This document shows, piece after piece, positions 16,431 through 20,142 of a stretch of DNA of 20,142 nucleotides (within the stretch, counting starts at the first letter, position 1; each line of letters begins with the position of its first letter). The notes below the pieces were generated by a model. It had not been told where the DNA came from. It did no database searches and worked only from the letters and a program-made list of their open reading frames with translations. A program made the position numbers and the translations under genes. This stretch comes from an uncultured Micromonospora sp. (lineage in GTDB: Bacteria; Actinomycetota; Actinomycetes; Mycobacteriales; Micromonosporaceae), in contig CALGAM010000155.1 in the NCBI GenBank assembly GCA_937951935.1, forward strand, positions 1-20,142. The letters run 5' to 3'.

Positions 16431-17164
16431 CGACGGTTCTCGTGACCGGTGCCAGCAGCGGCCTCGGCGCCGCCATCGCCCGACGGTTCGCCGCCGCCGG
16501 TGCCCGGGTCGTCGCCTGCGCCCGGCGCGCCGACCGGCTCGCCGCGCTCGGCCCGGACGTGGTCCCGCTGGTGCTCGACGTGCGGGACCGCGCCGCGGTC
16601 GCCGCCGCCATCGACGCCCTGCCCGCGTCCCACGCCGACATCGACGTCCTGGTCAACAACGCCGGCCTCGCCCGGGGACTGGAACCGGCGCACCAGGCCG
16701 ACCTCGACGACTGGGAGCAGATGCTCGACACCAACTGCCGAGGGCTGGTCTACTGCACGCACGCGGTCCTGCCCGGCATGGTCGCCCGGGGGCGCGGCCA
16801 CGTCGTCAACATCGGCTCCACGGCGGCGACGTATCCGTACCCGGGCGGCAACGTGTACGGCGCCACCAAGGCGTTCGTCCGCCAGTTCAGCCTCAACCTC
16901 CGCAGCGACCTGCACGGCACCGGGGTACGGGTCACCTGCGTCGAGCCCGGCATGGTCGGGGGCACCGAGTTCTCCGTCGTCCGCTTCGACGGAGACGCCG
17001 AGCGGGCGGCCCGGGTCTACGCGGGCATGGTTCCGCTCACCGCCGACGACGTGGCGGAGGCGGTGTACTGGTGCGCGACACAGCCGCCGCACGTCAACGT
17101 CAACACCATCGAGCTGATGCCGGTCGCACAGAGCTTCGCCCCGTTCCAGGTGGATCGCCGTTGA
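16427..17164 (+). CDS. SDR oxidoreductase, YdfG-like (3-hydroxy acid dehydrogenase/malonic semialdehyde reductase group)
   Basis: A cytoplasmic NADP(H)-linked short-chain dehydrogenase of 245 residues, very close in pattern to Escherichia coli YdfG, which reduces malonic semialdehyde and oxidises serine, threonine and 3-hydroxy acids. Visible: TGASSGLG (7-14), Arg33-Arg34 after the second strand (favouring NADP), NNAG (77-80), DTN with Asn103, catalytic Ser131 (IGSTAA), and Tyr144/Lys148 in YGATK. The block PGGNVYGATKAFVRQFSLNL followed by DLHGT and EPGMVGGTEFS is typical of YdfG. The start GTG 16427 overlaps the hydrolase stop (TGA 16428-16430). It is the second gene of the operon; a hairpin follows. 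Confidence 0.93.
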   Translation: MTTVLVTGASSGLGAAIARRFAAAGARVVACARRADRLAALGPDVVPLVLDVRDRAAVAAAIDALPASHADIDVLVNNAGLARGLEPAHQADLDDWEQMLDTNCRGLVYCTHAVLPGMVARGRGHVVNIGSTAATYPYPGGNVYGATKAFVRQFSLNLRSDLHGTGVRVTCVEPGMVGGTEFSVVRFDGDAERAARVYAGMVPLTADDVAEAVYWCATQPPHVNVNTIELMPVAQSFAPFQVDRR

Positions 17165-17165
17165 C

Positions 17166-17186
17166 GTCGGGCGGCCGTTGCCCGAC
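17166..17186 (+). terminator. Hairpin after the hydrolase-SDR operon
   Basis: GTCGGGC (17166-17172) and GCCCGAC (17180-17186) form a 7-bp stem with a 7-nt loop, 1 nt after the stop codon. Confidence 0.5.
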
Positions 17187-17226
17187 CGCACGTCCCCCGC
17201 CGTTTCCGAACCCCGACCGGTCGACC

Positions 17227-17251
17227 ACGTCCGGACGACGTCCGGACGTCG
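17227..17251. repeat. Tandem palindromes CGTCCGGACG, candidate operator
   Basis: ACGTCCGGACG is repeated exactly in tandem (17227-17237, 17238-17248). Each copy contains the 10-bp palindrome CGTCCGGACG, 11 bp apart centre to centre, about one helical turn. The second copy extends to a perfect 16-bp palindrome, CGACGTCCGGACGTCG (17236-17251). It lies about 70-90 bp upstream of the likely transcript start of the S41 peptidase gene. Confidence 0.6.
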
Positions 17252-17318
17252 CCCGGTCGCTGCCCCGAGCCGCCACCGGCGGCGAAACTCGCCGATCCGG
17301 TCGCCACCGCGGGGTCGG

Positions 17319-17324
17319 TAGGGT
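17319..17324 (+). promoter_or_regulatory. Candidate leaderless -10 box of the S41 peptidase gene
   Basis: TAGGGT is separated from the ATG at 17331 by only 6 nt. A transcript start at the A of ATG would give a leaderless mRNA, a common layout in actinomycetes. No clear -35 box was seen. GGTAGGG at 17317-17323 could instead serve as a Shine-Dalgarno, so both readings remain. Confidence 0.5.
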
Positions 17325-17330
17325 CTGTCC

Positions 17331-18299
17331 ATGACCACCGATGCGATCGAGGAGGCGTTGGCCCTGCTCGAGGCCAGGTACGTCTTCCCGGAGACGGCCG
17401 CGCGGGCCGCCGGGGAGATCCGGGCCCGGCGGGCAGCCGGGGCGTACGACGGACTCTCCGAGGAGGCGCTGGCCGAGCGGCTGACCGCGGACCTCTTCGC
17501 CGTCTGCGGGGACAAACACCTGCGGGTGCGGGTCCGGAACGGAACCCTCGCGGCCGCGTCGACCGAGGCGGAGCTGGCGACCGCACTGCTGGACCAGATG
17601 CGGCTGGACAACTACGGGATCGCCCGGGTCGAACGGCTTCCCGGCAACGTCGGCTACCTCGACCTGCGGATGATCGCCGACGCCAGCGTCGGTGGCCGGG
17701 CCATCGCCGCCGCGATGGAACTCGTCGCGCACACCCACGCGCTCGTCATCGACCTGCGACAGAACCGGGGTGGCGTGCCGAACGGGGTCATCTTCTGGAC
17801 CAGTTACCTGTTCCCCGACGACCAGACCCACCTGAACAGCATCTACGACAGGACGAGCGGCACCACCCGGCAGTACTGGAGCCTGGCGTACCTGCCGGGC
17901 GAGCGCTACCTCGACCGCCCGGTCTTCGTACTGACCAGCCGCGCGACGTTCTCCGGCGGCGAGGAGTTCTGCTACAACCTCAAGTCCCGGGGCCGGGCCA
18001 CGCTGATCGGCGAGACGACCCGGGGCGGGGCGCACCCGACCCGGATCTTCCCGATCACCCCCACCCTTGAGATCACCGTGCCGAACGCCCGGTCGATCAA
18101 TCCGGTGACCGGCACCAACTGGGAGGGGACCGGCGTCGAGCCGGACGTGCCGGTGCCGGCGGAGCAGGCGTACGACGTCGCCTACCGGCGGGCGCTGGAG
18201 CACGTCCTGGCCACCGACACCCCGGACGGGATCCGGGCCGAGGCCCGGGCCGCCCTCGCCCAGCTCGGCGACGGCGGGCGGTCGGCGGGAGGGCGGTAA
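17331..18299 (+). CDS. S41 family peptidase (IRBP/tail-specific-like)
   Basis: A 322-residue serine-type peptidase or related non-proteolytic S41 protein. The N-terminal helical domain (about 1-90) starts EALALLEARYVFPETA and contains GDKHLRVR, typical of the IRBP-like branch. The core has GYLDLRMI (about 109-116), VIDLRQNRGGVP (139-150), and LTSRATFSGGEEF with the presumed nucleophile Ser208. IGETTRGGAHPTR (227-239) holds the glutamate of the S41B-type tetrad and the second conserved block. There is no signal peptide or PDZ domain, so it is likely cytosolic, unlike CtpA-type proteases. Substrate is unknown. It may be leaderless and sits downstream of the tandem palindromes. It stands alone between the hydrolase-SDR operon and the SapA-like gene. 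Confidence 0.9.
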   Translation: MTTDAIEEALALLEARYVFPETAARAAGEIRARRAAGAYDGLSEEALAERLTADLFAVCGDKHLRVRVRNGTLAAASTEAELATALLDQMRLDNYGIARVERLPGNVGYLDLRMIADASVGGRAIAAAMELVAHTHALVIDLRQNRGGVPNGVIFWTSYLFPDDQTHLNSIYDRTSGTTRQYWSLAYLPGERYLDRPVFVLTSRATFSGGEEFCYNLKSRGRATLIGETTRGGAHPTRIFPITPTLEITVPNARSINPVTGTNWEGTGVEPDVPVPAEQAYDVAYRRALEHVLATDTPDGIRAEARAALAQLGDGGRSAGGR

Positions 18300-18381
18300 C
18301 CGTCCCGGTCGAGGGCGACGGGATCGGCACCGGCCGGACGACGACCCGCGACCCGGCCGCCGCGCGTGGGCCCGAGCCGCG

Positions 18382-18387
18382 TTGACA
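18382..18387 (+). promoter_or_regulatory. TTGACA -35-like hexamer ahead of the SapA-like gene
   Basis: A perfect TTGACA lies 76 bp upstream of the GTG start. At the standard 17-18 bp spacing there is no TAnnnT, only CCGACA or CGACAC, so the promoter may need an activator or another sigma factor. Confidence 0.35.
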
Positions 18388-18463
18388 AATCGGCAGGCTT
18401 TCGGCCGACACGAGTGCCGGACCCTTCAGGGCGAAGGTTACCGACGTCCTGAGGAGAGGGACC

Positions 18464-18865
18464 GTGTCTTTCCGGAAGACGTTGACCGTGGTCGGGGCGG
18501 CCGTGGCCGCGACCGTTGCCGCGCTCACCCTGGCACCGACACCGGCGCAGGCCGCGTACACCCCGGAGGGTCTGTGCGGCGGTGGATACTACGTGCAGCG
18601 GTCGCACTCGCTGCCCGGAGCCCGGGTCTACCAGCTCTACAACGGTTCGAGCAACTGCGTGGTGACCATCAAGACCTCGTCGGTCGGTACGCCGACGCGG
18701 ACCACCGCCGGGCTCCAGGCGGAGGGCCGGGACTGGGCGTACGACATCGGTGACTACCGGTACTACGCCGGTCCGGTCCGGTTGTACGCGGCGGGCCGGT
18801 GCGTCCGGTACTTCGGCTACCACGGTGGCGGGAACCACACCAGCCCGTGGGGTAACTGCGGCTGA
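18464..18865 (+). CDS. Secreted protein similar to spore-associated protein A
   Basis: A small exported protein of 133 residues. The signal peptide (about 1-30) ends in APTPAQA, cut before AYTPEGLCG. The mature part has the arrangement of Streptomyces SapA-type proteins: an early LCGGGYYVQRSHSLPGARVYQLYN, NCVVTIKTSSVGTP, YYAGPVRLYAAGRCVRYFG and a C-terminal WGNCG, with four cysteines that can form two disulfides. SapA was found associated with aerial spores in Streptomyces; its biochemical role is unknown, and the function here is not shown by sequence. The start is GTG 18464 after GAGGAGAGGGACC. Its stop is followed at once by a nested hairpin structure. Confidence 0.88.
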   Translation: MSFRKTLTVVGAAVAATVAALTLAPTPAQAAYTPEGLCGGGYYVQRSHSLPGARVYQLYNGSSNCVVTIKTSSVGTPTRTTAGLQAEGRDWAYDIGDYRYYAGPVRLYAAGRCVRYFGYHGGGNHTSPWGNCG

Positions 18866-18934
18866 CCGTACCCGATGCCGCGTCCCGGCCCGCCGTGGTG
18901 CTCCGGCGGGCCGGTCGGCGTGGGCCGGGTACGG
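18866..18934 (+). terminator. Nested double hairpin directly after the SapA-like gene
   Basis: An outer stem, CCGTACCCG (18866-18874) with CGGGTACGG (18926-18934), encloses a perfect 10-bp stem-loop, CCGGCCCGCC (18885-18894) with GGCGGGCCGG (18905-18914) and a 10-nt loop. The outer arm begins at the first base after the stop codon. It is probably a terminator or an mRNA-stabilising structure. Confidence 0.55.
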
Positions 18935-19422
18935 GTGGTCCGGCCTGGTGCGACGACCCCGACGCGGAAACGGACCCGAACAGGACTCGGAACCACGGGA
19001 GTTCGTCCACCCGTCGTTTGCGCCCTGCCTGTCGTTCGCCGTCACCTGACCGCACGGGGCGCCGGAGCGTCGGACACGGTGACGACCACGCCGCTCGGTG
19101 TGCGGTTGACCGGCGCACGGTCGCCGGAGAACCGGCGGGTGGGCCGGGGTGTGCCGTGCCGCGCCCGTTCCCACCCTCCCCGCCGGGGGTACGGCCTTCA
19201 ACCCGCACCGCGGCTTCGGGTGGCGTCCGACCGGGCGCCCGAGAGGTCTCGAACCCCTGGTGTCCTGGTCGGACGCCGGCGGCCGGCTGACGTCCTGTGG
19301 CGGATACCGGCGCGGCCGGCTTTCCGGCGTACCCACCGGAGCGCCTCGTCGCCACCGCGCGCGTCGACGCCCTGTCCGATCACCCGCCGTGGCCGATCAC
19401 GGTGCGACGAGGAACGCGATCC
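18935..19422. other. Stretch with no supported gene
   Basis: GC-rich and crossed by open frames on both strands (for example 18875-19564 and 19149-19571), but these have Arg/Pro-rich products, no credible ribosome sites and no domain, so I take them as shadows. On the minus strand a tRNA-like T-arm occurs near 19232-19248 with no matching cloverleaf. It could be a decayed gene or a boundary of an adjoining cluster to the right. Confidence 0.4.
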
Positions 19423-19567
19423 GGATTCGAATCCCGTGTCACGCGTGCCAGGAATGGAGCATTCCTCTTCGGATTCACCAGTACCGTCGACGAATCCTGC
19501 CTCCGGCGCTCGCGACCGTCGGGTGGTGGCAACCAGACTCACCGCCGAAACGGTCCTTAGATAGGAC
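19423..19567. promoter_or_regulatory. Cluster of inverted repeats upstream of the SARP gene
   Basis: Four symmetrical elements sit in a less GC-rich stretch: GGATTCGAATCC (19423-19434), AGGAATG-GAG-CATTCCT (19450-19466), GGATTC-N15-GAATCC (19471-19476/19492-19497) and GTCCT-N5-AGGAC (19553-19567). The first and third use the same half-site. This layout suggests repeated binding by a regulator that controls the SARP gene. AGGAG (19580-19584) is its ribosome site; no clear -35/-10 pair was found. Confidence 0.5.
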
Positions 19568-19589
19568 ATAGTTCGAAATAGGAGACAGG

Positions 19590-20142
19590 ATGGATCTTCG
19601 GGTGTTGGGGCCGGTCGAGGTGTGGGTCGACGGGCGGGTGCTGGTCGCCACGCGTCCGCAACAGACGGCGGTGCTCGCGATGCTGGCCGTCGACGCCAAC
19701 CGACTGGTCCGTACGGAGACGCTGATCGACCGGCTCTGGGGCGACCGACCACCGGACCGGGCACGGCGTACGCTGCACACGCACATCAGCCGGATCCGGC
19801 GGATGCTGGAGCAGCCGTCCGACCCCGGGTCCGAGGCGGCCCGGTTGGTGCGCCGACCGGGCGGATACGTGCTCAGCGTCGACGCCGACCACGTCGACCT
19901 GCACCGCTTCCGTCGCCTTGTCGCGCGGGCCGACGCGGCCCGGGGCTCCGTCGAGGAGCGGGTGGCGTCGTTGCGGCAGGCGATGACGCTGTGGCGCGGC
20001 GACCCGCTCGCCGACGTACCGGGCGAGTGGGCGGGGCGTGTCCGGGAGGCCTGGCGACAGCGCTACCTCGACGCCGTGGCGGCCTGGGCACGGGCGGAGG
20101 TGGAGATCGGCAATCCCGGCGCGGTGATCGGCCCGCTGACCG
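19590..20142 (+). CDS. SARP/AfsR-type transcriptional regulator, 5' part
   Basis: A DNA-binding activator of the kind that often controls antibiotic or secondary-metabolite genes. The first 184 residues are in the window and the gene runs off the right edge. An OmpR/PhoB-type winged helix covers about 1-97: MDLRVLGPVEVWVDGR, TRPQQTAVLAMLAVDANRLV, LIDRLWGDRPPDRARRTLHTHISRIRRML and the wing GGYVLSV. The bacterial transcriptional activation domain (BTAD) begins at about 101 (HVDLHRFRRLVARADAARG, LWRGDPLADVPGEWA), as in SARPs. Whether it is a short SARP or a large AfsR-like protein with NB-ARC and TPR parts cannot be seen. ATG 19590 has AGGAG 5 nt upstream. Confidence 0.92.
   Translation, partial: MDLRVLGPVEVWVDGRVLVATRPQQTAVLAMLAVDANRLVRTETLIDRLWGDRPPDRARRTLHTHISRIRRMLEQPSDPGSEAARLVRRPGGYVLSVDADHVDLHRFRRLVARADAARGSVEERVASLRQAMTLWRGDPLADVPGEWAGRVREAWRQRYLDAVAAWARAEVEIGNPGAVIGPLT

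Noticed and set aside
19232..19248. tRNA-like T-arm on the minus strand (AGGGG-TTCGAGA-CCTCT)
   Set aside because: The arm pairs, but no matching acceptor, D or anticodon arms could be found within 60 nt, so it is not called as a tRNA or an attachment site.
19418..19440. TTCGAAT loop resembling a + strand tRNA T-arm
   Set aside because: The base pair next to the loop would be A-C and no cloverleaf fits; it is better read as the palindrome GGATTCGAATCC.
18875..19571. Overlapping open frames in the spacer before the SARP gene
   Set aside because: No domains, poor ribosome sites, Arg/Pro-rich composition and mutual overlap in different frames.

Overview
This 20.1 kb window is very GC-rich and reads as an actinomycete chromosome. 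The best fit is a Micromonosporaceae member (Micromonospora-like). This rests on the codon bias, GTG/TTG starts, a CBM2-GH18 chitinase, a spore-associated-protein-A-like secreted protein, a mycobacterial-type RNase AS, a PPi-type phosphofructokinase and a SARP regulator. The genus is inferred from gene content only. I see no insertion sequence, CRISPR array, rRNA or credible tRNA.

Layout. Left part, 1-7.9 kb: trehalose-6-phosphate synthase otsA (-), a two-TM hypothetical protein (-), a divergent PlsC-type acyltransferase (+), then a 1216-residue class III adenylate cyclase/AAA ATPase/TPR-like protein (-). The coding frame of the cyclase continues through two zinc ribbons to a well-placed Shine-Dalgarno but has no ATG/GTG/TTG there; the best-placed initiation codon is ATC. 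A 63-aa hypothetical gene (+) follows, with a duplicated ribosome-binding region, and then a hairpin-rich convergent spacer.

Middle, 7.9-14.1 kb: a Crp/Fnr-family regulator (-), an AT-richer palindrome-rich divergent spacer, RNase AS (+), a phosphofructokinase (+) with Asp104 and Lys124 (the PPi-dependent signature), an overlapping proC-DUF2203 pair (+), and a secreted CBM2-GH18 chitinase (+) preceded by a GGAAAGTTTCC palindrome.

Right part, 14.1-20.1 kb: a MocR-type regulator (-) diverges from an overlapping alpha/beta hydrolase-YdfG-like SDR operon (+), with 9-bp direct repeats between them. Then come an S41 peptidase (+) that looks leaderless and sits below a 16-bp palindrome, a SapA-like secreted protein (+) followed by a nested double hairpin, a roughly 700-bp non-coding stretch ending in a cluster of inverted repeats, and the 5' part of a SARP/AfsR-type regulator (+) cut by the window edge.

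How they may work together: the cyclase and the Crp-family protein lie about 0.7 kb apart and could be the making and reading ends of one cAMP circuit. MocR probably controls the hydrolase-SDR operon. The other genes look like independent housekeeping or secreted functions. I found no clearly new multi-gene defence or mobile system. The strongest oddities are the start of the cyclase gene, the palindrome arrays ahead of crp, the S41 gene and the SARP gene, and the possible hydrolase-YdfG module.
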